Virus record (IMG/VR): IMGVR_UViG_3300031857_000198
Span: 1 to 58,947 of that record
Length of the DNA stretch: 58,947 nucleotides
Source of the DNA: a virus
Strand: one strand, 5' to 3'
In this document: one piece after another, positions 16,098 through 27,200 of the stretch
Numbering within the stretch: the stretch's first letter is position 1
Layout of the letters: each line of letters opens with the position of its first letter
Notes under the pieces: model-generated
Told to the model about the DNA's origin: nothing
Databases searched by the model: none
What the model saw: only the letters and a program-made list of their open reading frames with translations
Translations under genes and position numbers: made by a program

Positions 16098-18194
16098 ATG
16101 GCGTGGAACTCAAGACAAAACAAGTCCCTTGATGGACCTCAGGCTAAGCAGCTCGGCTACGGGTTGCCTATTTCAAGCAATCCATCGTTCGTTGGCAAGT
16201 CCTATAGGGACTCGTGGGACATTGAGCGCGCATACCGCGAGGGCATGTCCAAAATTACGTGGGTTAATCGCTGTATTGACGCTATTTCCGGGAACCAGGC
16301 GAGACTTCCAATAATTCTCCGCAAAGACAACTCCAATATGGGTGAGATTGTTGTTGGGCGCGAAGCAAACAGGTCCAATCTTTTGGAGATTCTTAACAAT
16401 CGTGCCAACCTTGGGGAGAACTCGTTTATCTTCCGTTACCGGCTTTCGGCTCAGTTGCTTCTCGGTACTCGCGGTGTTTTTATCGAGAAAATCCGTGGTC
16501 GAGACGGCGGAATAATTGCTCTGAACCTTCTTCCACCGCAATCAACTGCGCCAATTCCAGACCCCAAGACTTTCGTCAAGGGCTACGAAGTGATGATGCC
16601 TTATGGTGAGAAGAAATTCCTAAAACCAGAAGATGTCTGCTGGATTAGGCGACCACACCCACTCGACCCATACTTGTCCCTGACCCCGCTGGAAGCAGCC
16701 GGTGTTGCGATAGAAATTGAAAACCTTGCCAAGCTTTATAACCGCAACTACCTCCTTAATGACGGTAGACCAGGCGGACTCCTTGTTGTTCGTGGAGAAA
16801 TCGACGAAGACGACAAGGAAGAGTTGAAGTCTAGATTTCGTGGGAACCTCGCGAAGACTGGCCACACAACGGTAATTGCGGCAGATGACGGAGTTGATTA
16901 CGTCGACACCTCGGCCTCCCCAAGAGATGCCGCATATATTCAGATGCGTCAGGTCACCAAGGAGGAAATCCTTTCTGCGTTTGGTGTTCCCGAGTCGGTC
17001 ATCGGAAATGCTGCTGGAAGAACATTTAGTAACGCAGCAGAGGAAATTCGCGTTTTCTGGATGGAAACAATGCTTCCTCACCTAGAGCCAATTGCTCGCG
17101 CGCTTGATGAACTGGATGATAAGTACTACGTCGACTTCGACACTTCGGAAGTCCCCATCCTTATGCTTTACAAGCAAGAGCGAGACAGATACCTCCTCCA
17201 GGAGTTCCAGGGCGGCCTGATTTCGGCAAACGAGTACAGAACTGGCTCGTCACGCAAGGAAGTTGAAGCCGACCTTGCTGACTCACTATTAGCAAACCCG
17301 AACCTCATTCCGATTGCCAACACCAAGAAGAAGATGGAGGAGAACGCAGCACAGGTCCCCGGCGCACCTGGAATGCCTGGAATGCCTGGAATGCCTGGAA
17401 TGCCTGGAATGCCACCAATGCCGGGTGCCCCAATGCCTCCTGGGGCACCAGTACCCCTTGACCCAAACACAATGCAGGGAGCGATGGCTGAAGCAGCTGG
17501 TGCGGGCGAGTTGGCCCAAACAACCGTTCCGGCCGAGGCCGCACCACCAGTAACTCCGCCGCCCCCAGTACCCGGAATGACGATGGCTGGCGCAGACGCT
17601 TCTCTAGTTGAAACAAAGACTGAAGAAGATGAAATAGAAGAAAAAAATGACTCTTACTTCGAAGACAAGTCGGAGATGGCTATCGAAAGATGGGCCGAAA
17701 TTCTTTCAAGAAGCATTGAGCGCGTCATAGAAAGACAGCAAAGGGTCGTTCTTGAGAAGGTGACTGGAATGAAGGCCAGAAAGGCCCTATCTGCTGGAAC
17801 CCTTGAGGTGGACGCAGTTCTAGCTATCGATACTTGGGATAGACAGATGGAAGAGGACATTAAGCCAATTCTTTCTGCGATTATTCGCGACTCTCACGAT
17901 GCTAGAAAAGAATTTGGCGAAGCTAACGGAATCAAAGTAAAGAGCCTGCCAAAACTTGACACGGTAAAGACCGTTGACTCTCAGGTTGGTGTAATTAAGT
18001 CACTCAACAGGGAGAACGTCAATGAAATACAGCGCCTCTACATTGACAGCCTTAATCTCATTGACGGAGATAGTAGAGCGTCGATGATTCGTGAGGGAAT
18101 TGTCGACATGTACACCAACTTTTTTGCCAAAGAACAGGCTGAAATTGCTATGGATGTTGCCAGAAGTACCTGGAATTACGCCCAAACTGTTTAA
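16098..18194 (+). CDS. Portal protein (HK97-like) with collagen-like repeat and C-terminal extension
   Basis: A 698-aa protein. Residues ~1-410 match phage portals of the HK97 type: ITWVNRCIDAISGNQARLP, SFIFRYRLSAQLLLGTRGV, PEDVCWIRRPHP, NRNYLLNDGRPGGLL, and EEILSAFGVPESVIGNA near the clip/stem. Residues ~417-490 are a Pro/Gly/Met-rich linker with GMP repeats, and an additional helical domain follows (RWAEILSRSIERVIERQQR, YTNFFAKEQAEIAM). Ordinary HK97 portals are about 400-450 aa, so some 250 residues are extra. The portal is the dodecameric DNA gate on which terminase and connector dock. Confidence 0.9.
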   Translation: MAWNSRQNKSLDGPQAKQLGYGLPISSNPSFVGKSYRDSWDIERAYREGMSKITWVNRCIDAISGNQARLPIILRKDNSNMGEIVVGREANRSNLLEILNNRANLGENSFIFRYRLSAQLLLGTRGVFIEKIRGRDGGIIALNLLPPQSTAPIPDPKTFVKGYEVMMPYGEKKFLKPEDVCWIRRPHPLDPYLSLTPLEAAGVAIEIENLAKLYNRNYLLNDGRPGGLLVVRGEIDEDDKEELKSRFRGNLAKTGHTTVIAADDGVDYVDTSASPRDAAYIQMRQVTKEEILSAFGVPESVIGNAAGRTFSNAAEEIRVFWMETMLPHLEPIARALDELDDKYYVDFDTSEVPILMLYKQERDRYLLQEFQGGLISANEYRTGSSRKEVEADLADSLLANPNLIPIANTKKKMEENAAQVPGAPGMPGMPGMPGMPGMPPMPGAPMPPGAPVPLDPNTMQGAMAEAAGAGELAQTTVPAEAAPPVTPPPPVPGMTMAGADASLVETKTEEDEIEEKNDSYFEDKSEMAIERWAEILSRSIERVIERQQRVVLEKVTGMKARKALSAGTLEVDAVLAIDTWDRQMEEDIKPILSAIIRDSHDARKEFGEANGIKVKSLPKLDTVKTVDSQVGVIKSLNRENVNEIQRLYIDSLNLIDGDSRASMIREGIVDMYTNFFAKEQAEIAMDVARSTWNYAQTV
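17367..17411 (+). repeat. Five tandem copies of a 9-bp unit in the portal gene
   Basis: The unit CCTGGAATG occurs five times head to tail, exactly 45 bp, coding for repeated Pro-Gly-Met. It lies in the linker between the portal body and its C-terminal extension. Identical units suggest recent slippage expansion, and copy number may vary between relatives. Confidence 0.95.
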
Positions 18195-18297
18195 TTGCTG
18201 TAAATATTATCTTTATACAGCTATAAAAATCGAAACTTACACTGCTCAGACTTAATAGTGGTTTATTATCAGATAGTCCACTACGGAAGGTAGCCCA

Positions 18298-21200
18298 ATG
18301 CCAGGTGAGGTTTTTGAATACAAGACAACTGCGCTAGGCACTGCCGAGGGCAAGGCCGACTCAGTTAACCTCAATGAGGCGCAGGGTATTGTCGAGTGTT
18401 TCGTTGCTGGCATCGGAAACAAGGACTCAGTTGGTGACATCGTTGCCACTGGTGCTTTTACAAAGAGCTTGATGCGTAGAAAACCACGTGTTGTATGGGG
18501 CCATAACTGGAATGACCCGATTGGTAAAGTTCTAGAGATTTACGAAGTTCCTCCCACCGATAATCGCTTGCCAATGAAGATGAAAATGGCTGGAATTGGT
18601 GGACTTTTTGCTCGCGTCCAGTTCAATCTTCAGTCCGAGAAGGGCCGGGAAGCCTTTGCAAATGTTGCCTTTTTTGGCGAGGAGCAAGAGTGGTCAATTG
18701 GTTACAAGACGCTACGCGCTCAGTATGACCAGAAATCTCAGGCAAATGTCATCTTTGAGCTTGAACTATACGAAGTCTCCCCCGTTCTGCATGGTGCAAA
18801 CCAGCTAACTGGAACAATCTCAGTTAAGTCAGATGAAAAGGGCGGAATGATGACCCCATCACCGATGATGATGATGGAAGAAGACGAGACAGACGAAATC
18901 CAAAAGCAGCTATCGATGGTTATCGGTTCAAAGGTCATGATTGATGACGTTGCTGATGACATGATTACCTTCTCGCGTAGGGAAGACGAAGGAAAAGTGG
19001 GCAAGTACAAGTGCCACTACAGCCGTGGACCTGCCGGATTTATGTTTGGCCCACCACAGCGTGTTCCTATGGCTCCAAAGCCAATGCCAATGATGCCAAT
19101 GGCTTCACCTGGAATGCCGTCAGTCCCAGAAAGAATTATGCGTCCTTCGCAGATGCCGGGAATCCCTGTTGCAATCAAGCCAGGCGAGGCTGGGATGCAA
19201 ATAGTTCCGCTTCCGCCAGTTGATTACGAGGACTCAGGTAAAAAGCCTCGTCCGCAGTTCGACCCGAACAATATCGACTCAGAAGAGGCTGACCTCCGCG
19301 ATTCTCTTCTTAAGATAGTTAAGCGCTATGGCAAGTTTAATGAAGACGCTGATGGCGTTTGGGCTGGGTACACATCGGCCGCAGAAAATGATGTCAAGAA
19401 CATCGGCGTCAAGTGCGCCAACTGCGTATTTTTCAAGGGTGGGAACTCTTGCCAGATAATCGACCTCGACATTGAATCTGAAGGTAAGTGCAGATTTGCA
19501 GTCATTCCTAAGGGTGTAGTCAAGGGTGATGTTGTCATCAAGAAGTCTTACGAATACCAGACAGAAGCAAATGAAGAGGATTACCTTGAGGACCTTGAGG
19601 TTAAGTATCCAGGCGAACTAGCCGTAGCTGCTCTAAGAGGAATTATTGGGCGTAAGCGCAAGAAGAATCGTAAATACAAGAGCCTCGCTGACTTCGGTCG
19701 CGAGGGCGATGACATGAATGGCGCATACTGCATTCCGGTAATGCCGCAGTATGCGTTCCGTGTAAAGCAGGCTCTCGACCCAATTTTTGATTACCACTAT
19801 GCCGACGCTTATGTGGATACGGATGGAATTGTTATCACTTCGGGGGCCAGCTTTGAGCTCATCGACGCAATTGATACCGCGCTTGATAATTTAAAAAAAA
19901 AATCCTTAAATGATGGTGGCATAGAAGAAAAGGCTATTGGCTACCGCCTAGGCAGGGCAATTGGTAGCCGAATGGTTGACCGACCAAATCTTGGTGGCGG
20001 TCGCTCTCGTGGAAGATTCTTCACCAGCTCTGGTGCTCAGGACTTTGACCCATTCACCGCAAGAGACGTTGACCTTGATGGAATTGTTGGTGAGGGCCTA
20101 TTCATGCGAGGCACACCCCTTGCGCAGGCCGACCCAACCCCAGACGGTCCTGGCTCAATACGCAACCCAAAGCCATCCCCCGAGCAGCTCAAGAAGCCAG
20201 GCGCACCTGGCGCGCCAGTATCAAAGCCAGCAACAGGACTTTCGAGTGGAAAGCTCTATGAGGTTCCACGTGTGGATGACCCAGATGTTGCGTCGTTTGA
20301 CAAAATGGCCATGGCTGAAGAGCAGAGAGAACAGCTACAGGGTGTTCTTGATGGGGCAAGTGACCCAGACCAAATAAAGAGACTGCGTAAGGCAATCAAC
20401 GAACTCGACAAATACATGAATCGTGTCGAGAAGATGTCAGAGCGCGAAATGCGTCAGCAGGATGCTGGAGACGTAACCAAACTCTCAAGCGGTTACCAGC
20501 GCTTCCTCAGCACCCCAGACAATAAGCGTAGCGATTTTGACAAGGTTAAGTATCAGGGCCCACTCAACAAGTTCAAAGAAGGTGAAAGACTTTCCTCTGG
20601 AAAGGTTCTTGACTCCGACAATGTAACCCCAGAAGAGCAAAAGCAAATTCTGGATGATGTTTATGCCAAGATGACAGAGCAGATTATTACTGCTCTTGAA
20701 GAAATTGCCAAGAATCCAGGCAATGCGAGATGGGAAATCCCGTGGCGCCAACTGGAAATCATGGCGAGAAACGCAACTGGCCAGAAGCGTGTTTATCAGG
20801 GAACAAACCAGCTGATGCTGACACTAATCAGCAGCGCTAGGGGCTACAAGACGAATCGCTGGGCCGGAGCTGGTCAGTGGAAAAAGATTGGCGGCAAAAT
20901 AAGCAAGGAGGCCATGGAAAAGCGTGGCGTCCAGATTCTTGCTCCGAACAAAACAGAGACAGCCATACTCGATAGGGATGGAAATGTAGTTGGCAGCTAT
21001 CGCGGCTTCCACACAACCACAGTCTGGAACGTCGCAGACGTTGAGGGTCTCCCACCAGAAATGTATGAATTAGATGATGTTCTTCAGTTGTCACCAGAGC
21101 AGAGACTCCAGGACCTGGAAGATGTAATCAAAGAAATTGCTCCAGCATGGAAGGAAGTCAAGGGCAATAGGGCTTTCTATAGCCCAATGGCTGACGAAAT

Positions 21201-24200
21201 CACAATGCCGCAGTTTGAGCAGTTCAAGGACCCATTGAACTTCTACTCAACGCTATTCCACGAGACCGTTCACTGGACATCACACCCATCAAGAATGAAC
21301 AGAAAACTTGGCAAACAGTTTGGTGATGCTGATTATGCATTCGAAGAACTTATTGCCGAGATTGGTTCGGCATTTGCTCTTGGCGCAATGGGTGTTGAAG
21401 CTCCAGTGAGAAAAGACCACGCACCGTACTTGGCTTCATGGCTCCAGGCTCTACGTAGCCGTCCAGAGGCATTGAAAGACGCAATTACTCAAGCTCAGCA
21501 GGCTGTTGACTTCCTGATGAATCGTTCGGCAACCATGCGCAAGCGTGCTGGTATTCCGGATGGCGAGCGCAAGGGCAAGGACGAGGCAACCGCTGAAGTC
21601 CCAATGATTGTTGGATTTGAGGATTCACCAAAGATTCCGACAATTGGTGGCGTGCGTGGAACATTTGGCGACGAAGACATTGAGGACATAGTTCCTCCAG
21701 CTCCAGCAGAAAAGCCAAAGAGAACGAGGAAGGGCTCAAAGGCCTCCGGCGAGGCTTCAACCGAGGCCCTGTCTAGCGGCGCAATGATGAGCAACCTCAA
21801 TACCGTTGATGAAGACATTATCGGCGGCGGCTATATCCGTCGTGAGGGTCGCGACGGGTTAGCTAAGGACGTATCTGGACGCTTGTCCAGTGGTGCATCG
21901 CGTGGTTCAGTCCAGCATAGGAGCGGTGACGAAGCTCGTGCCGTAAAACGCTCACCAGGAACGGCACATTTCGGAAGCCTATATGGATTCTCTTATGAGC
22001 CAACAGAGCAGCAGAAAGACATCATCGATACTGGTCTTGCTTTAATGTTTGGCGAGCAAAAAGGCATCATGACTGTTTCTGCTGGTGCCGGCTCAGGGAA
22101 AACAACAACCCTCAAGGCATTGATGGCCGCAGCTGAACGCGAGTTTGATATCACGCGATTCATTAATCGACCGGAAGCCCTAAAGGAAAAACTGGATTTC
22201 ATCTCCGAGAAGTACAGCACCGATGATGACAAGTTTGACCTTTCCTCAATGTCGGAAGAGGACAGGGATACAAAACTTTCTGAACTTAGAGACAAATTTA
22301 AGTCACCAACGGCGTACTACGTTGTTTTCAACAAGAAGAATGAAGAAGAGGCTGCTGCTGAATTCAGCGACAACACTGGTGTATCAACACTAAACAGGCT
22401 GTCTTGGTGGTCATTGTTGCTCGGTCAGGGTGACGAAAAGTATGGCAAGAAGTTCCGCGACAAGGTAAAAATTTCCACCCAGGATAGAGGGACATTTGCC
22501 AGAAGAGACAAAGACGGAAAACTTCAAACAATCAAGTTCACAAAAGTTGATGGAACAGAGGGTGAGACGGTTGGGTACGACCCGGGCTGGAGAGACCTTG
22601 GTTATTTGAAGCTATCTGACTCAAACGGCTGGATTAAAGCACTCAAGCTCACCGATAGAGAAGAGTTCTCTGCTGGCAAGGGTGCCGGAATGCCAACCCC
22701 AATAGCGGGAGTAAATCTAACAGTTAGAGACTATGCAGACATTCTTAACAAGGCACTCAAGGCATTCGCAAACAGTGCTGACGAGAAAATCGGCCCACAG
22801 CACTTCAAGAGAGCAGACATCAACAAGGGCAGAGCATCTGATTCAATTGTTGACACTGAATGGCCTTCAATTCCAGACCAGTGGTTGAAAGACGCCAATG
22901 ATGGTTGGAACATGGTTACCGACCCGGACAGCATCGTCCTTCCAGACCAAGGGCAGACAGACAAACTCTGGGCGATGACCGACCCAGACCTGAGAAGCGA
23001 CCCTGGCTTGATTGGTCATGCCACAGGAAAAGACCTAGAGGCAAACGTTCAGGTTCCAAAGGAAACAAAAGTTGGGGACATTCTCCCTGACGGACGTGTG
23101 GTTATCTCTGTAAAGACAGGCCAGAAAGGCAAGAACTTCCAGGCCACGGTCGCGCGGAGATACGCAACTAAGGATAACCCGCTGTCAATGTTCATGATTG
23201 ACGAAGCTCAAGATATGAACCCAGTAATGGAGCAGGTGTTAAATAAGAACAGAGACAATCTCTCTATTCTACTTGTTGGCGACAAGAGGCAAGCAGTTTA
23301 TGCGTTCCGTGGTGCTAAAGACATTCTTTCCTCACTAAACGGCGACTATGACCTCCCATTGAATGAGTCGTTCCGTTATGGACCAACTGTTGCTTGGTTG
23401 GCAAACCTGATTCAGTCACAGGGCAATATTGACGATTCTGAATTGGGAATAGAAGACAGATTCCACCACGTTGCCGGTTTGGCTGTTGATGTAATCAACA
23501 ACGACTTCGACATGGATGGCCTTTCCCCAGAAAGAGCCCGCGAAGCCTTAGTAAAGATTGAGTCAAAGTACAAGAGCGACAGAATCAGAATTGCCCAAAA
23601 AGGCATTCGTGATGATTTCGATATGACAAGCATGACTGTTGACCAGAGAAGAGAAAAGCTCAAAGCAGCAGACAAGAAGTACAAGACAAAGCTTGCATCT
23701 TTGTCTGATGATGAAATTGTTTCAGGTATTGAAATCAACAAGGCTCTCTCCAAGGAGCTCCGAAAAGTAGAAGATAGTTACGTTGCTCTTGCCGATATGG
23801 ACGAGGCAGCAAGAAGCAAGGAGCTTGCGTCACTAAAGGATGTTCTTTCAAAAGAAGCAGCTGGTGAGTTTGTTGCCGACATGAAGGACGCTGACGCAAT
23901 CCTTACGCGCGATAATGCAACAATTATTTATGAAGCATTGCAGTTCATCCAAAACTTCCAGCCGAGATTCACCAGAAACGGACAGGAACTCCCTCCCGTT
24001 GTGATGATTCCAGCGACAAAACACAGAGAAATGAAAGCATTCTTTGAGCACTTGTCGTTCGTAATGGATACACCGGTAGATAAGCAGATAGAGCTGACAA
24101 AGAAGGGGTTGCGCCCGAAAGCGTCTTCATGGATTGGTGATGTTTGGGATGCTGGCGAAATAAAGCGCAGGGCTCAACAAGAGCAGTATGCACAGCTCAA

Positions 24201-27200
24201 GTCAATGTACAAGCTTGTTACTCGCGGCAATAAAAACCTCGGAATCCCACCACGCAGGGCATGGGAATACCGAAACATGTTCGCTAATGGCGTAACGCCA
24301 GGAATCAAGGCGCCAGTCATTGTTCCAGAGAGAAAGATGCTCAATCTTTCCAAGCTCAAGGACGTAAATGTTGATGACCTAAAGACCATATCTGCACAGC
24401 GCGGAACGGGTTTCACCTCAACGTCAACAGCAAGTCGTGCCAGAAGATTTGAGGTAATTCCAGACACAACCGGTAAAGGAAAGAGCAAGGTTCAGTGGCA
24501 CCTCCAGCTCGCGGATGTGAACGGAAAGCGTGAGGGCGAATGGACGGGGGCCATTGAGTTATTTGACTGGGGCATTGATAGCGGTGGTGAATACACCGAT
24601 ACCAAGACTGGAAAAGTCGTAAAAGCGCCACAGGGTGTCTACTTCAGAGACATGATGAGAATCCTAGAGGATAGTGATTACTACGGTGGAAAAGTCCAAT
24701 TCAAGAAGAACGGTCTCCGAAACAAGGAAGGTTCTGGAAAAGAGTTTGGAGACACTGTTGTTATCAAGGGCGATACCGACGAAGAAACTGCTTTTATTCT
24801 CAACGACATAGTAAGCCGCATGAGGACTTCAGCAAAAACGCCAAATGCTGACGTTGAAATAACAACCGCGCAGCTATCCAAGGGTAGAGAGTGGGATAGG
24901 GTCCGCGTTGCTTCTGACTTCCGTAATCCTCCAGACCTCGACATAGACCCAGAAACTGGAAAACCAGTTGAGAGTCGCTCCAGAAGAGAGGAACTCAACA
25001 TTGTTTATGTTGCTCTAACTAGAGCAAAGAGAGCAATCGACCCGGGCAAGGCAATATACGACCTTTACCTCTCTGACACTGTGTCGGCAAGACAAAGGGA
25101 GGCAATCGACAAGGCTATTGAGGACGGCAGAATGCCCGACTATCTCAATAAGCCGGAAGGCCTGTTTGACCCATACTCTGGGGAAATAAATGCACCAACA
25201 CCAACAATCGAAGACGACGACGATGAGCCTGGCGACTACGAAGTTGGTGGTGGCGATGATGGCAAGTCAATTGACGACATAATCAAAGAAAAAGAAGAGG
25301 AAAAAGAAGACGAAGACGCCAGCATCGACGGAATCGAAGACATCGGTGACGAGGACGCGTCCAATAGTCCAGACATGGACCAGTTCGTTGACTTCCTTTC
25401 CTCTGGTCGCTCAGGTCGCGGACGCAGAAACCGCAGACTAAATCGTTCCCGTCAAACCCCATGGTCCGACGAAGACAGGCAAAGATTTGCTGACCGTGAC
25501 AGGCTGAGGGCAAATCGTCGCCCTGGCAAGCGGAATGATGGTCCGTCGCCAGAAGAGTTCTTCTCTAGCGGTCGTACCGATGTGGAGCTAGAAGGAAGAT
25601 TTGGTCGCAGACTGCGCCAGGGCGGAGCTCAGCGCGCACCAAGGAATGCAAGACCAAGCACACAAGGAATTGCAGGTCTGAGGTTGTCTGGAAACCCAGA
25701 AACAAACTCTAAAGCTAGACGCGAACTCGATTATTCAATGCGCGTATGGGACGGATTCAAGAGAACCGGCATAGCCCTTGACGTGAATAGTGATGATTCT
25801 GGAACTGATGCAAGACAGAGACAGATTCGCGAAGCGATGAACAACGTTTCACAGAGAATGGCAGACAGACCACAAATTACTGTTGGTAGCGTTTCGTCAA
25901 ACAACCCTAACCAGAACCCAACAGCCTCAACATGGATGCTCTCCACGGAAAAACTGAAGGATACGATAAGAATTCCAACGGAATACTCTGTCCAGACCGA
26001 CCCAGGAACCGGAAGAAAAGACATTACTTGGACCCAATCGCGTCCACTAAGCAATGATGAGCTGGCATCCCTGCTGAACCTTGACAAGCCAAATGCGGCA
26101 AAACTTTCGGACCCCGATGCCGGAATTAACCACGATGCGGTACGCATGCTTGTTGCCGAACTTGGAAAACAGCCAGAGTTTGCTGGATGGAGGCTTTTTG
26201 CCCCTGTCACAAGAGCAGACGAAGACTTTGCTGAAATGAACGTAATGGAACGATTTGCGGAAAATCTTGGCAGGGCCAACATGCGTGACCGATTCATAAT
26301 CGAAACATTTGGCAAGGACGCATTCCCACACTGGTTTGACGAGGAAGAAAATAACCCAATCTCCCCAGAGGAATACGATTCACTTGGTGAGGTGAGCAGG
26401 GTTTCACAATTCCGTGCTAGCGGCCGATTCGATAAAGATAGCGCCACCAGGGGTGACTCACCAGTTGAGGAAATGCTCATGGAGGAGTCAATTGATGAGG
26501 CAGAACTTCCTGACATACAGGAGCCAGATGTTTCTGCGGAGGAGCTAAGGGCTGACAAGACTGCGCGCAAGGACTTTGAACTTGACGCTCTTCTCAAGTA
26601 TCTGGGTATCCCAGAAAAGGGATGGCAACAGAGAATGCGCGAAAGACTGCAGCAGTCGTTCGGCATGGATGATGTTGGTCTTGGCGCACAGAGTGACTGG
26701 AAGAAAAACGGAGTTCCAATCGCGTATATCAACCAGATGATAAAGGCTGGTCTCATTCCAGACGCCAGTTCTGTTTGGCGAGATGGAGACTCCGGTTCAA
26801 AACTGGATTCAGAACTCAGCAACGCGAAACATGCTGTTTATGAGGCACTTAATGAATTTATTGACAAGAGTTTTCCGAATTCGCCGCAAAACAGCACAAA
26901 AACGCGCAACTACATAACAAACAGCACAGATATGGCCCTATATCTGTCGGAGTCAGCAAAGAGAAAAGGTTCCGTATTCAGCCCAAGAAAGGGCGATGAA
27001 CCAAGATTCAGCAGCAACGAGCTACAACAGATTGTCAACAGATTCAATGAAGCATTTGGAACGAATCACACCATTGAAGACATCTTCAGTAGAGAGCAGC
27101 TAGAGACAGCACGCAGAAGAATTGAAGAGGATGGCGAGACACTCTCTGGAAAAAAACGAGAGAGAAGAAAGGTTAAGCCAGACAATTTCGCCAACGATTA

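Noticed and set aside
17367-17411. CRISPR-like array
   Set aside because: Direct 9-bp repeats without spacers, in frame inside the portal gene.
18197-18221. Terminator between portal and giant fusion
   Set aside because: A 6-bp stem (GCTGTA/TACAGC) with a 13-nt loop and no U-run; too weak, and both genes belong to the same module.
21241-21360. HETVH as ImmA/IrrE-type regulator protease
   Set aside because: The surrounding sequence, with an N-terminal DNA-binding-like part and EELIAE helix, matches ArdC-type organisation more closely, and there is no partner repressor nearby.
25731-26822. 363-aa minus-strand open frame within the giant gene
   Set aside because: Ser/Leu-rich shadow of the helicase-fusion coding strand. 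No ribosome-binding site, no recognisable domain, and the plus strand is clearly coding here.
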